Positions 45,426-56,570 of a stretch of DNA of 64,000 bases are shown here, piece after piece (positions within the stretch are counted from its first letter, which is position 1; the number at the start of each line of letters is the position of its first letter). This DNA is from Crocinitomicaceae bacterium. Lineage in GTDB: Bacteria > Bacteroidota > Bacteroidia > Flavobacteriales_D > Crocinitomicaceae. The stretch lies in NCBI GenBank assembly GCA_030830895.1, contig JAURMC010000014.1:248001-312000 (forward strand), in the 5' to 3' direction. Both the position numbers and the translations under genes were made by a program. Below the pieces are notes generated by a model. It worked only from the letters and a program-made list of their open reading frames with translations, was not told the DNA's origin and ran no database searches.

Positions 45426-46678
45426 TACAAGTACAAGGTGAAAATCAACCAAATGGCCTGAACATACGACACAGTTTGTAAGGTCAAGATAAATACGGAT
45501 GATGATTTCCCATATAACAAGGGGAAGACCCAAAAGGGTATCACTTGAATCAAGGAACTCACCAAGCCCATAATCAAGGCATAACGCTGTTTGTTGAGCA
45601 ACAAGGGAAGTGCTGAAATGGGAGATAAGACAAAGTTGACCAGTAACCAAAAAGCCATCGTTTCTGCATACGTACCTGATATGGCCCAAGAAGTTCCAAA
45701 AATAAATCCGAATATCTCGGTGCCAAAGAAAAATAGTAAGGTAAACGGAATAATTGAAATCATGGTAAGTACACCAATGGTTTTGGAAAGTATCGGTGTA
45801 AGTGCTTTTCGCTTGTGCATTGCTTCGGACGAACGGTTATAAAAAAGCTGTCCTACTGAAACCCCCACCAACATTAACGGAATTCGCAGCATTTGATAAG
45901 AGTGCCCATAAGAGCCATAAACGGCTTCTCCAAAGTATGCAAGTATAAAGGTTGCTAATAATATATCTCTACCATTATCAATTAGCACATGGGGTAGATT
46001 GAGCAATGGAAACTCTCGATGTTCTTTAAGTACTACTCGGGTTTTACGTGAAGAAAACCGCACTCGGAATCGATGATGGGTTTTTCGGAAATCCCAGATA
46101 AATTCAAGTGCAGAAACAATAAAACCTAAGAGGGTTGCTAAAATAAGTCCAAAGGATTTCCAGTGAAGAAAAAAGAAGGCCCATTTGAGTACATTTGAAA
46201 CCAGAGAATTGGTGATTTTTTGTCGTGAAATAATACCATAAGTACCCGTCCGTACCGCCCAACTGGTTCCGACATTGATAATAATCATAGCTGCCGCGCC
46301 AAGAATTACACATAAAATAAACCACGGTTTAAAGTTTATAAAACCAAAAACCAAAGAAAAAACGAATAGAAAACATGCTATAAAGACCAAGACCCAAAAA
46401 GAAAACAAATACACAAACCGATACATTAAGTAGGAATGCTCATCCCGTTTTGGTAAGGGAAGTGCTGCTTCGTAACGTAAGGTAGCGATTGAAGAAATGA
46501 ATGCTATTAAACGCATGTAATAAAGCATCTCACCCATTTCAGCGTTAGTATAAAGCCGGGTCAAGATCGGTGCGATGGCATACCCAAACACCTGAGCCAT
46601 TAAGGTCCCTGAAAAAAGGACTGTAAACGATTTAAATACTTCGCTTTGTGTGAACTGTCTTATTCTTTGAAATGGCAT
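45383..46678 (-). CDS. Wzx-type polysaccharide flippase
   Basis: 431 residues, about 12 helices, MATE/MVF-like oligosaccharide flippase (PST). The N-terminus FKSFTVLFSGTLMAQVFGYAIAPILTRLYTNAEMG is a typical flippase start, and YEAALPLPKRDEHSY and NRSSEAMHKRKAL follow. It would translocate the lipid-linked repeat to the periplasm. TATCTTTG lies 6 bases before its ATG. Confidence 0.93.
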   Translation of the reverse strand: MPFQRIRQFTQSEVFKSFTVLFSGTLMAQVFGYAIAPILTRLYTNAEMGEMLYYMRLIAFISSIATLRYEAALPLPKRDEHSYLMYRFVYLFSFWVLVFIACFLFVFSLVFGFINFKPWFILCVILGAAAMIIINVGTSWAVRTGTYGIISRQKITNSLVSNVLKWAFFFLHWKSFGLILATLLGFIVSALEFIWDFRKTHHRFRVRFSSRKTRVVLKEHREFPLLNLPHVLIDNGRDILLATFILAYFGEAVYGSYGHSYQMLRIPLMLVGVSVGQLFYNRSSEAMHKRKALTPILSKTIGVLTMISIIPFTLLFFFGTEIFGFIFGTSWAISGTYAETMAFWLLVNFVLSPISALPLLLNKQRYALIMGLVSSLIQVIPFWVFPLLYGKSSSVFILTLQTVSYVQAIWLIFTLYLYYRFALASDAKIRE

Positions 46679-46684
46679 TAATCA

Positions 46685-46692
46685 CAAAGATA
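46685..46692 (-). promoter_or_regulatory. Promoter -7 element (TATCTTTG, minus strand) of the flippase gene
   Basis: Minus-strand TATCTTTG ends 6 bases before ATG 46678. Confidence 0.66.
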
Positions 46693-46699
46693 CTATGAT

Positions 46700-46707
46700 T
46701 ATATTTG
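46700..46707 (+). promoter_or_regulatory. Promoter -7 element (TATATTTG) of the hydroxyacyl-CoA dehydrogenase gene
   Basis: TATATTTG matches TAnnTTTG and lies 19 bp before ATG 46727, back-to-back with the flippase promoter. The two elements are 7 bp apart on opposite strands. Confidence 0.5.
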
Positions 46708-46726
46708 TCGGACTAATTAAGAAATC

Positions 46727-47614
46727 ATGAAACACATAGCGGTAATTGGAGCAGGAACAATGGGAAACGGAATTGCGCATGTATTTGCCCAATTTGGACA
46801 TCAGGTAAACCTCATTGATATATCTCAAACAGCTTTAGATAGTGCAATCGCTACTATAGGTAAAAACCTCGACCGACAAGTAAGTAAAGGGACCTTAACC
46901 GAAGCCCAAAAATCAACAACTTTAAATAATTTAATTACACACACTGACATGAAGTCAGGGGTACAAGGAGTGTCACTAGTTGTAGAAGCTGCAACAGAAA
47001 ACATAGACTTAAAGCTTAAGATATTCAAAGATCTGGATATGCTAACCGATCCAACGGTAATATTAGCCACGAACACCTCTTCCATTTCAATTACCCAAAT
47101 TGCTGCGGTAACAACACGTCCAGAAAAAGTGATTGGAATGCATTTCATGAATCCTGTACCTATAATGAAGTTGGTTGAAATCATTCGGGGATATTCTACG
47201 TCCAATGAAGTCACAAACACCATTATGGAATTGTCAAAACGACTCAATAAAATACCTGTGGAGGTAAATGATTACCCCGGCTTTGTTGCGAATCGAATAT
47301 TAATGCCCATGATAAACGAGGCCATTTATTCGTTATACGAAGGTGTTGCAGGGGTAGAAGAAATTGATACAGTGATGAAATTAGGAATGGCTCACCCAAT
47401 GGGGCCCTTACAGTTAGCCGATTTTATAGGGTTGGACGTATGTCTCGCTATTTTGAACGTGCTATATGACGGCTTCGGAAATCCAAAGTACGCGCCTTGT
47501 CCATTGCTTGTTAATATGGTAATGGCAGGAAAAAAAGGAGTGAAATCTGGAGAAGGATTTTATACTTGGAATCAAGGTACCAAGGAACTATTGGTTGCTC
47601 CAAAATTCAAATAA
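46727..47614 (+). CDS. 3-hydroxybutyryl-CoA/3-hydroxyacyl-CoA dehydrogenase
   Basis: 295 residues. NAD-binding Rossmann GAGTMGNGIAHVFA is at the N-terminus, TNTSSISITQIA and HFMNPVPIMKLVEII carry the catalytic His region, and DYPGFVANRILMP and GMAHPMGPLQLADFIGLD form the C-terminal domain. It oxidises 3-hydroxyacyl-CoA or reduces acetoacetyl-CoA (HBD/PaaH class); direction and chain length unknown. It converges with the XRE gene, 8 bp apart. Confidence 0.94.
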   Translation: MKHIAVIGAGTMGNGIAHVFAQFGHQVNLIDISQTALDSAIATIGKNLDRQVSKGTLTEAQKSTTLNNLITHTDMKSGVQGVSLVVEAATENIDLKLKIFKDLDMLTDPTVILATNTSSISITQIAAVTTRPEKVIGMHFMNPVPIMKLVEIIRGYSTSNEVTNTIMELSKRLNKIPVEVNDYPGFVANRILMPMINEAIYSLYEGVAGVEEIDTVMKLGMAHPMGPLQLADFIGLDVCLAILNVLYDGFGNPKYAPCPLLVNMVMAGKKGVKSGEGFYTWNQGTKELLVAPKFK

Positions 47615-47622
47615 TCCGAAAA

Positions 47623-47901
47623 CTACACCGTATGCTTTCTAGGCATGTAAGTTTGTTCTAGATTCGCAAAATCAAATGGAAAATCAAATAAATTTACCAT
47701 TGTGCAATTCAAAGCCGATGCAATTTTAACATAGGTTAATAGCTGCGGATTTGATTTACCATTTTCAATCACGGATAAATTCGATGGCTCCATTCCTACG
47801 GCTTTTGCTAAGTCTTTTAGCGCCATGCCTTGCTTTTTACGAATTAATCGTATTTGCTTTCCAACACCTACTAATAAATCTTTGTCAGTGTTTAATTTCA
47901 T
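47623..47901 (-). CDS. XRE-family transcriptional regulator, small
   Basis: 92 residues with one Cro/C1 helix-turn-helix: IRLIRKKQGMALKDLAKAVGMEPSNLSVIENGKSNP (about 16-51). No sensor domain is seen. Targets unknown. A TACTTTTG promoter lies 35 bp upstream. Confidence 0.9.
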   Translation of the reverse strand: MKLNTDKDLLVGVGKQIRLIRKKQGMALKDLAKAVGMEPSNLSVIENGKSNPQLLTYVKIASALNCTMVNLFDFPFDFANLEQTYMPRKHTV

Positions 47902-47936
47902 AGTTCAAGTAAGTTCATGTATTTATCAAAAGTACA

Positions 47937-47944
47937 CAGAAATT
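47937..47944 (-). promoter_or_regulatory. Promoter -7 element (TACTTTTG, minus strand) of the XRE gene
   Basis: Consensus TAnnTTTG match with a 35-bp leader to ATG 47901, longer than at the leaderless-type genes, so an operator or RBS could lie between. Confidence 0.5.
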
Positions 47945-48001
47945 CAATACAACCGACCCAAAAAATGGAATAAAAAAAATATATATCTTTTTTCTAATCC
48001 C

Positions 48002-48439
48002 TTATATCAATTTTTTAGCAACCAATTTATCGATTGGGAAAGTCATCATAGATAACAAACCTTGGGAAATAGGAACCCAACTTACCCATTCATAATCACC
48101 CAAATTGTTAGCGCCAAAAGGAACGTGAGATAATTCTGTTTTAATGGCAGAAGTGTCGACGCTTACCCTATAGTAAAATGAAACTATTTGATCGTTTGAA
48201 TTAAAAGATGAGACTTGGAAATGGTCATTCACATAAAAAAAGGATGCGGTTTCAATGAGGACATTGAGTTCTTCATTAAATTCTCGATTTAATGCTTCAA
48301 GAATTCCTTCACCAAGTTCTACACCGCCGCCAGGAAATTTATTAAACTCATAACCATCACGCCGCTCATGAGAAACTAAGACTTCGTGGTTATCGTTAAT
48401 AACGATTCCATATACGCGCAGATTAAAGCGAGTAATCAA
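48002..48439 (-). CDS. NUDIX hydrolase
   Basis: 145 residues. The Nudix box GGVELGEGILEALNREFNEELNV (about 39-61) is intact at the metal-binding REFNEE. Hydrolyses a nucleoside diphosphate linked to another moiety, substrate unknown. Its start abuts the eno stop, so it is probably on the carA-eno message. Confidence 0.9.
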   Translation of the reverse strand: MITRFNLRVYGIVINDNHEVLVSHERRDGYEFNKFPGGGVELGEGILEALNREFNEELNVLIETASFFYVNDHFQVSSFNSNDQIVSFYYRVSVDTSAIKTELSHVPFGANNLGDYEWVSWVPISQGLLSMMTFPIDKLVAKKLI

Positions 48440-50832
<2,393 letters not shown>

Positions 50833-50845
50833 GAAAATATTTTAG

Positions 50846-50853
50846 CAAAATTA
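50846..50853 (-). promoter_or_regulatory. Promoter -7 element (TAATTTTG, minus strand) of carA-eno
   Basis: Matches TAnnTTTG, 13 bp before the carA ATG and just after the rplQ terminator, so carA-eno-NUDIX is likely a separate transcript. Confidence 0.55.
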
Positions 50854-50881
50854 ATCGCTTCTGAGGAAGCAGCACCGATAT

Positions 50882-50916
50882 AAAACAAAAAAGACGACTA
50901 ATTGCCGTCTTTTTTT
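50882..50916 (-). terminator. Intrinsic terminator of the ribosomal/alpha operon
   Basis: A 10-bp stem AAAAAAGACG/CGTCTTTTTT (50887-50896 with 50906-50915), loop of 9. Read on the minus strand it follows rplQ and ends in a T-run. Confidence 0.85.
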
Positions 50917-50936
50917 ATTAACATCATGTGAATAGC

Positions 50937-51716
50937 TTATTCATCATTAGATTTTTCTTCTTCAGTATCATTTGAAGTTTCTGTACTATCACCCTCGCCA
51001 TTTCCTTCAGATGGCTCTTCTAATGCAGGCGATTCATCTACTACAGGAGCTTCTTCCACTGCAGGTGCCTCTTCCACTGCAGGTGATTCATCTACTACAG
51101 GAGCTTCTTCAGTTACAAGTGTTTCTTCAACTGCAGGTGATTCATCTACTACAGGAGATTCTTCCACTGCAGGTGCCTCCTCCACTGCAGGTGATTCATC
51201 TACTACAGGTGCTTCTTCAGTTACAAGTGTTTCTTCAACCAAAACCGCATCTTCAACTACTGAATTTGATTCTACCATTGGTGATTCTTTGGCTGGGCTT
51301 GAACCACCTCGTCTTGAACGACGTGTTGTTTTCTTAGTGCGTTCAGTGTTGTACACCTCATTAAAATCTACTAATTCTATCATACACATTTCGGCATTAT
51401 CCCCTAAGCGGTATCCGGTACGAATAATGCGGGTATATCCGCCGTTACGCTCCGCGATTTTCGGGGCGATATCTCTGAATAATTCAGTAACAATTTCCTT
51501 ATTTTGTAAATAAGAGAACACCACACGACGTGAATGAGTAGAATCAGTTTTTGATTTAGTTAAAAGGGGTTCAACAAAAACGCGCAACGCTTTTGCTTTT
51601 GCAAGGGTTGTATTGATACGCTTATGTTGAATCAATGAACAAGCCATATTTGAAATCATTGCCTTTCTATGGGCAGATTTTCTTCCTAGATGGTTTAATT
51701 TATTTCCGTGTCTCAT
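50937..51716 (-). CDS. rplQ: 50S ribosomal protein L17 with long acidic repeat tail
   Basis: 259 residues. Residues 1-125 are ordinary L17 ([41 protein letters not shown]). The usual protein ends near there. Residues 130-138 are basic (TTRRSRRGG), and 139-259 are an Ala/Val/Pro/Glu tail containing two nearly identical 36-residue repeats (160-195 and 196-231) and ending in a Glu/Asp/Ser-rich stretch. The tail is in frame, with no stop or frameshift. Last gene of the ribosomal supercluster. Confidence 0.95.
   Translation of the reverse strand: MRHGNKLNHLGRKSAHRKAMISNMACSLIQHKRINTTLAKAKALRVFVEPLLTKSKTDSTHSRRVVFSYLQNKEIVTELFRDIAPKIAERNGGYTRIIRTGYRLGDNAEMCMIELVDFNEVYNTERTKKTTRRSRRGGSSPAKESPMVESNSVVEDAVLVEETLVTEEAPVVDESPAVEEAPAVEESPVVDESPAVEETLVTEEAPVVDESPAVEEAPAVEEAPVVDESPALEEPSEGNGEGDSTETSNDTEEEKSNDE
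51024..51239 (-). repeat. Two 108-bp direct tandem repeats inside rplQ
   Basis: Units 51132-51239 and 51024-51131 (108 bp = 36 codons each) differ at four bases by my reading. A shorter 18-bp periodicity ([12 protein letters not shown] type) lies inside each unit. The near identity points to a recent duplication. Confidence 0.9.
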
Positions 51717-51733
51717 CTCTCAGTTCTTTGGGA

Positions 51734-52726
51734 CTAATCTCTGTCTAATTTATACTTTGATACATTCATTCCAAACGTAAGTCCTTTATTATCTACAAGG
51801 TCTTCAAGCTCCGTAAGTGATTTCTTGCCGAAATTTCGGAATTTCAATAAATCCGATTTTGCAAAAGAAACCAAATCACCTAGGGTATCCACTTCAGCAG
51901 CCTTTAAACAATTAAGCGCACGAACAGATAAATCCATGTCTACTAACTTTGTTTTTAACAATTGGCGCATGTGCAATGAGCTTTCATCGAATTCTTCCGT
52001 TTCGGTTTTCATTTCATTATCCAAAGTAATGCGCTCATCAGAAAACAACATAAAATGCTGAATCAATATTTTTGCGGCATCTTTTAGCGCTTCTTTGGGC
52101 TGAATAGAACCATCGGTAGTGATATTCAAAACCAATTTTTCATAATCTGTTTTTTGTTCAACCCGATAATTTTCAATGGTGTATTGAACATTTTTAATTG
52201 GGGTAAAGATAGAGTCAATGAAGATGGTGCCAAAAGGAGCGTCCTCGATTTTATTCTCTTCAGACGGATAATAACCCCTCCCTTTGATGATGTTTAACTC
52301 CATTTCTAACTTAACAGAAGGTTCCATGTTACAAATCACTAGGTCTGGATTTAGCACTTGAAAACCATTGGTGAATTTACCAATATCGCCAGCCGTTAAG
52401 GTATTTTGACCAGTAATTGAAACGATTACCGTTTCATTTTCTACTGAGTCAATTTGTTGTTTAAAACGTACTTGCTTGAGATTTAAAATCATCTCAGTTA
52501 CATCTTCAACCACTCCCTTCATAGTGCTAAACTCATGATCTACGCCTTCAATGCGTATGGAGGAAATTGCGAAGCCTTCCAAAGAAGACAATAAGATTCT
52601 TCTTAGAGAGTTACCTATTGTAATACCATATCCTGGTTCTAGTGGGCGAAATTCAAATTCTCCATTAAACGCATCCGACTGGAGCATTACAACTTTATCT
52701 GGTTTTTGAAAATTAAGTATTGCCAT
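51734..52726 (-). CDS. rpoA: RNA polymerase alpha subunit
   Basis: 330 residues. The N-terminal assembly domain has [28 protein letters not shown], the C-terminal domain has [23 protein letters not shown] and [14 protein letters not shown]. Sits between rpsD and rplQ as usual. Confidence 0.98.
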   Translation of the reverse strand: MAILNFQKPDKVVMLQSDAFNGEFEFRPLEPGYGITIGNSLRRILLSSLEGFAISSIRIEGVDHEFSTMKGVVEDVTEMILNLKQVRFKQQIDSVENETVIVSITGQNTLTAGDIGKFTNGFQVLNPDLVICNMEPSVKLEMELNIIKGRGYYPSEENKIEDAPFGTIFIDSIFTPIKNVQYTIENYRVEQKTDYEKLVLNITTDGSIQPKEALKDAAKILIQHFMLFSDERITLDNEMKTETEEFDESSLHMRQLLKTKLVDMDLSVRALNCLKAAEVDTLGDLVSFAKSDLLKFRNFGKKSLTELEDLVDNKGLTFGMNVSKYKLDRD

Positions 52727-52741
52727 TGTTGAAATTAAAAA

Positions 52742-53350
52742 TTATTTAGAATACAATTCGACGATTAACTGTTCCTTGATGTTTTCAGGAATCATCTCAC
52801 GAGAAGGCATATTGATCAATTTACCTGTCATAGAAGAGCCATCCCAATCTATCCAATCCAGTCTTTTGTTTATAGCATTTAAAGACGACACGATAGCTTC
52901 CAATGATTTAGATTTTTCTCTAACACTTACGGTATCGCCTGGACGAACATGAAACGAAGGTACGTTAACGATTTCTCCGTTTACAGTAATGTGGCGATGC
53001 CCTACTAATTGACGTGCTGCCCTTCGAGAAGGAGCTATACCTAAACGAAACACCATATTATCCAAGCGTGATTCACACAGTTGTAGTAAGTTTTCACCTG
53101 TAATACCTTTCATTCGCGATGCTTTATCAAACATGTTTGCGAACTGACGCTCTAAAATACCATAGGTATATTTGGCTTTTTGTTTCTCCCCCAACTGAAT
53201 TGCGTATTCAGATTGCTTTCCTCCTCTTCGCTTCGACGGCCCGTGTTGTCCGGGACCATAACTTCTGCGCTCAAGTGCTTTATCAGGACCAAAAATTGGA
53301 TCTCTGAATCGGCGAGCGATTTTTGATTTAGGACCTCTATATCTTGCCAT
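52742..53350 (-). CDS. rpsD: 30S ribosomal protein S4
   Basis: 202 residues. [15 protein letters not shown] start, the [32 protein letters not shown] block and the S4 RNA-binding domain [24 protein letters not shown]. No N-terminal zinc cysteines (the C-minus type). Confidence 0.97.
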   Translation of the reverse strand: MARYRGPKSKIARRFRDPIFGPDKALERRSYGPGQHGPSKRRGGKQSEYAIQLGEKQKAKYTYGILERQFANMFDKASRMKGITGENLLQLCESRLDNMVFRLGIAPSRRAARQLVGHRHITVNGEIVNVPSFHVRPGDTVSVREKSKSLEAIVSSLNAINKRLDWIDWDGSSMTGKLINMPSREMIPENIKEQLIVELYSK

Positions 53351-53409
53351 TATTATTAATTTTTAGTCATGAATTAAGGCATTTTCCTTCGATGACTGGT
53401 TAGTTAAAA

Positions 53410-53796
53410 TTATACTCTTCTTTTCTTTGGTGGACGACAACCGTTGTGCGGTAGTGGCGTTACATCTATAATTTCAGTTACTTCTATTCCTGCATTGTGT
53501 AGGGATCGAATTGCCGACTCTCGACCGGCTCCAGGACCTTTTACAAAAACACGAACTCTACGTAGTCCGAAGTCATGAGCTTCTTTCGCAGCGTCTTCAG
53601 CGGCTAGCTGAGCGGCATACGGGGTATTCTTTTTAGAACCTTTGAAGCCCATTTTACCAGCAGATGACCATGAAATCACCTGACCGGAGTTGTTTGTCAA
53701 GGAAACAATTATGTTATTGAAACTAGCTTGGATATGTGCTTCTCCAGCGGCCTCAACCTTGACATTTTTCTTCTTCTTTTGATTGGATTTTGCCAT
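53410..53796 (-). CDS. rpsK: 30S ribosomal protein S11
   Basis: 128 residues. Conserved [40 protein letters not shown] and the C-terminal [18 protein letters not shown]. Basic N-terminal [10 protein letters not shown]. Confidence 0.97.
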   Translation of the reverse strand: MAKSNQKKKKNVKVEAAGEAHIQASFNNIIVSLTNNSGQVISWSSAGKMGFKGSKKNTPYAAQLAAEDAAKEAHDFGLRRVRVFVKGPGAGRESAIRSLHNAGIEVTEIIDVTPLPHNGCRPPKKRRV

Positions 53797-53807
53797 GTTC
53801 TTACTTA

Positions 53808-54182
53808 TTATTTAGTTACCTTTTTCTTGTTGGCAACAGTTTTTCTTTTACCTTTTCTTGTTCTAGAGTTATTCTTCGTATGTTGTCCACGTAATGGTAA
53901 CCCGGCACGGTGACGGATTCCACGGTAACATCCAATATCCATTAATCGCTTAATGTTTATTTGAACTTCAGAACGCAGTTGTCCCTCAGTTTTAACCTCA
54001 TTAACAGATGAACGAATAGCTGACAATTGGTCATCATTCCAATCTTGGACTTTAATGTTCTCGTCTATTCCGTTTTTAGTTAGAATTTTTTTAGACGTAC
54101 TTCGGCCAATCCCATAAATATAGGTTAATCCGATAACTCCTCTTTTGTGTTTTGGTAAATCTATACCTGCAATACGTGCCAT
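53808..54182 (-). CDS. rpsM: 30S ribosomal protein S13
   Basis: 124 residues. [15 protein letters not shown] start, [14 protein letters not shown] helix-hairpin element, [29 protein letters not shown] tail. Confidence 0.97.
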   Translation of the reverse strand: MARIAGIDLPKHKRGVIGLTYIYGIGRSTSKKILTKNGIDENIKVQDWNDDQLSAIRSSVNEVKTEGQLRSEVQINIKRLMDIGCYRGIRHRAGLPLRGQHTKNNSRTRKGKRKTVANKKKVTK

Positions 54183-54192
54183 ATATACTATT

Positions 54193-54309
54193 TTATCCTT
54201 GTCGTTGTTTTAATTTCGGGTTCTTTTTGTTGATCACATAAACCTTCCCTTTTCGCTTTACAATTTTGCAATCCGCAGTTCGCTTTTTAACAGATGCTCT
54301 AACTTTCAT
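54193..54309 (-). CDS. rpmJ: 50S ribosomal protein L36
   Basis: 38 residues, read directly from the gap between rpsM and infA: starts [11 protein letters not shown] and ends [10 protein letters not shown]. The L36 zinc site is reduced: one Cys at position 14 ([11 protein letters not shown]) is present, but the second Cys and the His are replaced ([15 protein letters not shown]), so this is a C-minus (non-zinc) L36. Confidence 0.94.
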   Translation of the reverse strand: MKVRASVKKRTADCKIVKRKGKVYVINKKNPKLKQRQG

Positions 54310-54323
54310 TGTCTATATATTAA

Positions 54324-54542
54324 TTATTTGTATCTAAATGAAATCCTACCTTTGGTTAAATCATAAGGAGACATTTCAACCTTCACGCGATCACCTGGTA
54401 AAATTTTGATATAGAACATTCTCATTTTACCAGAAATGTGTGCGGTAATCACATGCCCATTTTGTAGTTCAACACGAAACATCGCATTTGGTAATGCTTC
54501 CAAAATTGTCCCGTCTTGCTCTATTGATGATTGTTTTGCCAT
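54324..54542 (-). CDS. infA: Translation initiation factor IF-1
   Basis: 72 residues. S1/OB-fold: [53 protein letters not shown]. Begins 3 bp after secY. Confidence 0.97.
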   Translation of the reverse strand: MAKQSSIEQDGTILEALPNAMFRVELQNGHVITAHISGKMRMFYIKILPGDRVKVEMSPYDLTKGRISFRYK

Positions 54543-54545
54543 TGC

Positions 54546-55904
54546 TTAAAATCCTGATAATTCGTTTGCACCTCTTCTACCCCTAACCCTAGTATCTCCC
54601 ATTAAAGAATCCATATGTCGGTTCAACAAATATGTTTCAATTTGTTGTAATGTATCCAGAACAACCCCAACCATGATCAATAGTGAGGTTCCCCCAAAGA
54701 ACATAGCGAATGAATCGTTTACCCCTGCAATTTTAGCAAGAGCGGGAATCACTGCAATTGCTGCTAAAAATAGTGACCCTGGAAAGGTTATACGTGTAAC
54801 TAAATCATCAATATGATGCGCTGTTTCTTCTCCTGGCCTCACCCCTGGAACAAAACCACCACTTCTCTTAAGGTCATCTGCAATTTTCCGTGGATTAATC
54901 ATAATTGCCGTATAGAAATAAGTAAAAACAACAATCATAACAACTAGGATTACATTATACCATAGCCCATAAGGATCACTTAAAATACGTTGTACCACAT
55001 TGCCCCCACCATTAGAGTCAGTAGCGCTAATGAAGATGGTCATTGGAATTGTTAAAATTGCTTGGGCAAAAATAATAGGCATTACCCCACTTGCATTCAC
55101 TTTCAATGGAAGGTAATTTCGAGTTTGCTGTAATTGGACCGCGCGGTTTCCTACAACCCCTTTGGCCGTATTTAAAGGAACTCTCCGAACTCCCTGAACA
55201 ATTAAAATGACACTTAAAATTATTAGCATTAACACCACCACTTCCAACACCAACTTTATTAAGTTACCCCCTTCAAAGGATTTACCAACCTCAGCAATAA
55301 ACGCTCCTGGAAGTCGCGATAAAATACCAACGGCAATCAACAATGAAATTCCATTACCAATTCCTTTTTCGGTAATTCGCTCGCCCAACCACACAGCAAA
55401 CATTGAGCCTGCGACCAAGATGATAATGGTCTGGGCCCACCAAAACGTAGAGGGATCATCTGGTAATGCCCCTTTTTGTTCAACATACATTTTCAGATAT
55501 GACGGTGCTTGTAAAGCACAAATTACAATGGTTAAGATACGCGTGTAGTTATTAATAACTTTACGCCCAGATTCACCTTCATTCTGCAATTTTTGAACTG
55601 CTGGAACAGCCATTCCTAACAACTGCATGATGATACTTGCCGAAATGTAGGGCATAATTCCTAAAGCCATAATAGATGCATTAGTAAAACCACCCCCCGA
55701 AAAAAGTGAAAGCAAGTTTTCTATTCCTTTTTGAGTCTCAGAACTTCCTGCTGATGCACTTTCCAAAATACTATAATTAATCCCTGGTAATATTACAAAG
55801 GATCCAATGCGATATGCAAGCACCAATCCTAGGGTTAATAGAATCCGTTGACGAAGCTCGACAACGTTCCAGATATTTTTTAGATTGGTAATGAATCTTT
55901 TCAT
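54546..55904 (-). CDS. secY: Protein translocase subunit SecY
   Basis: 452 residues, 10 helices. Recognisable elements: the start FITNLKNIWNVVELRQRILLTLGLVLAYRIGSF, LSLFSGGGF, ALGIMPYISASIIMQLL (helix 2b), RRVPLNTAKG (C4 loop) and GFVPGVRPGEETAHHI (C5 loop). Channel of the Sec translocon. No map gene lies between secY and infA, as in many flavobacteria. Confidence 0.97.
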   Translation of the reverse strand: MKRFITNLKNIWNVVELRQRILLTLGLVLAYRIGSFVILPGINYSILESASAGSSETQKGIENLLSLFSGGGFTNASIMALGIMPYISASIIMQLLGMAVPAVQKLQNEGESGRKVINNYTRILTIVICALQAPSYLKMYVEQKGALPDDPSTFWWAQTIIILVAGSMFAVWLGERITEKGIGNGISLLIAVGILSRLPGAFIAEVGKSFEGGNLIKLVLEVVVLMLIILSVILIVQGVRRVPLNTAKGVVGNRAVQLQQTRNYLPLKVNASGVMPIIFAQAILTIPMTIFISATDSNGGGNVVQRILSDPYGLWYNVILVVMIVVFTYFYTAIMINPRKIADDLKRSGGFVPGVRPGEETAHHIDDLVTRITFPGSLFLAAIAVIPALAKIAGVNDSFAMFFGGTSLLIMVGVVLDTLQQIETYLLNRHMDSLMGDTRVRGRRGANELSGF

Positions 55905-55916
55905 GATTGTTCAGTA

Positions 55917-56363
55917 TCAGATTTTTGTAACACTACCTCCTGCTGCTTCAATCGCTGAAATTGCCGTAGCGGAAAAATGATGCGCACTAACATTTATGGC
56001 AACCTTTATTTCGCCACGTCCTAAAATTTTCACCAACTTTGTTCCGGAAATTAATCCATTGCTTAAAAAGGTCTCTAGATTAAACTCTTTGATGCCTTTA
56101 GTTTCGGCAAGCATTTGTAATGAATCTAGATTAATCCCTTTATATTCTATACGATTTATATTCTTAAACCCGTACTTCGGTACACGACGTTGCAAAGGCA
56201 TTTGACCTCCTTCGAATCCTATCTTTTTAGAATACCCTGAACGAGACTTTGCTCCTTTGTGACCACGAGTTGAAGTTCCCCCTCGTCCGGACCCTTGTCC
56301 TCTACCAATTCTTTTCTCACTTTTAACCGATCCCGCGGCCGGTGTTAAATTATTTAAACCCAT
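55917..56363 (-). CDS. rplO: 50S ribosomal protein L15
   Basis: 148 residues. MGLNNLTPAAGSVKSEKRIGRGQGSGRGGTSTRGHKG start and the conserved GFEGGQMPLQRRVPKYGF. Confidence 0.97.
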   Translation of the reverse strand: MGLNNLTPAAGSVKSEKRIGRGQGSGRGGTSTRGHKGAKSRSGYSKKIGFEGGQMPLQRRVPKYGFKNINRIEYKGINLDSLQMLAETKGIKEFNLETFLSNGLISGTKLVKILGRGEIKVAINVSAHHFSATAISAIEAAGGSVTKI

Positions 56364-56381
56364 TTCTAAGTTATTTTCTTA

Positions 56382-56558
56382 TTAATCAACGATTTGAACA
56401 AGGTGCTTTACCTTATCTATCATACCTAAAATCTGCGGTGTACTTTCTTTTTCAACCACATGATTAAGGCGTTTAAATCCTAGTGCCTTGATTGTCGCTT
56501 TTTGATTAGCTGGACGTTTAATGGCACTTTTTACCTGTTTGATTTTAATTACACTCAT
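56382..56558 (-). CDS. rpmD: 50S ribosomal protein L30
   Basis: 58 residues, read from the gap between rplO and rpsE: starts MSVIKIKQVKSAIKRPANQ, then LGFKRLNHVVEKE and QILGMIDKVKHLV. Bacterial short L30. Confidence 0.94.
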   Translation of the reverse strand: MSVIKIKQVKSAIKRPANQKATIKALGFKRLNHVVEKESTPQILGMIDKVKHLVQIVD

Positions 56559-56570
56559 TTGTTTGAAAAA

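Noticed and set aside
46825-47247. A 140-codon frame opposite the hydroxyacyl-CoA dehydrogenase gene
   Set aside because: Antisense shadow of a conserved enzyme; no start signal.
51024-51239. Possible CRISPR-like repeats
   Set aside because: The units are contiguous and in frame with rplQ, with no spacers; they encode the acidic tail.
50972-51337. A 121-codon plus-strand frame with Leu/Gln repeats
   Set aside because: It is the antisense shadow of the in-frame rplQ repeat tail; the repeats keep all frames open.
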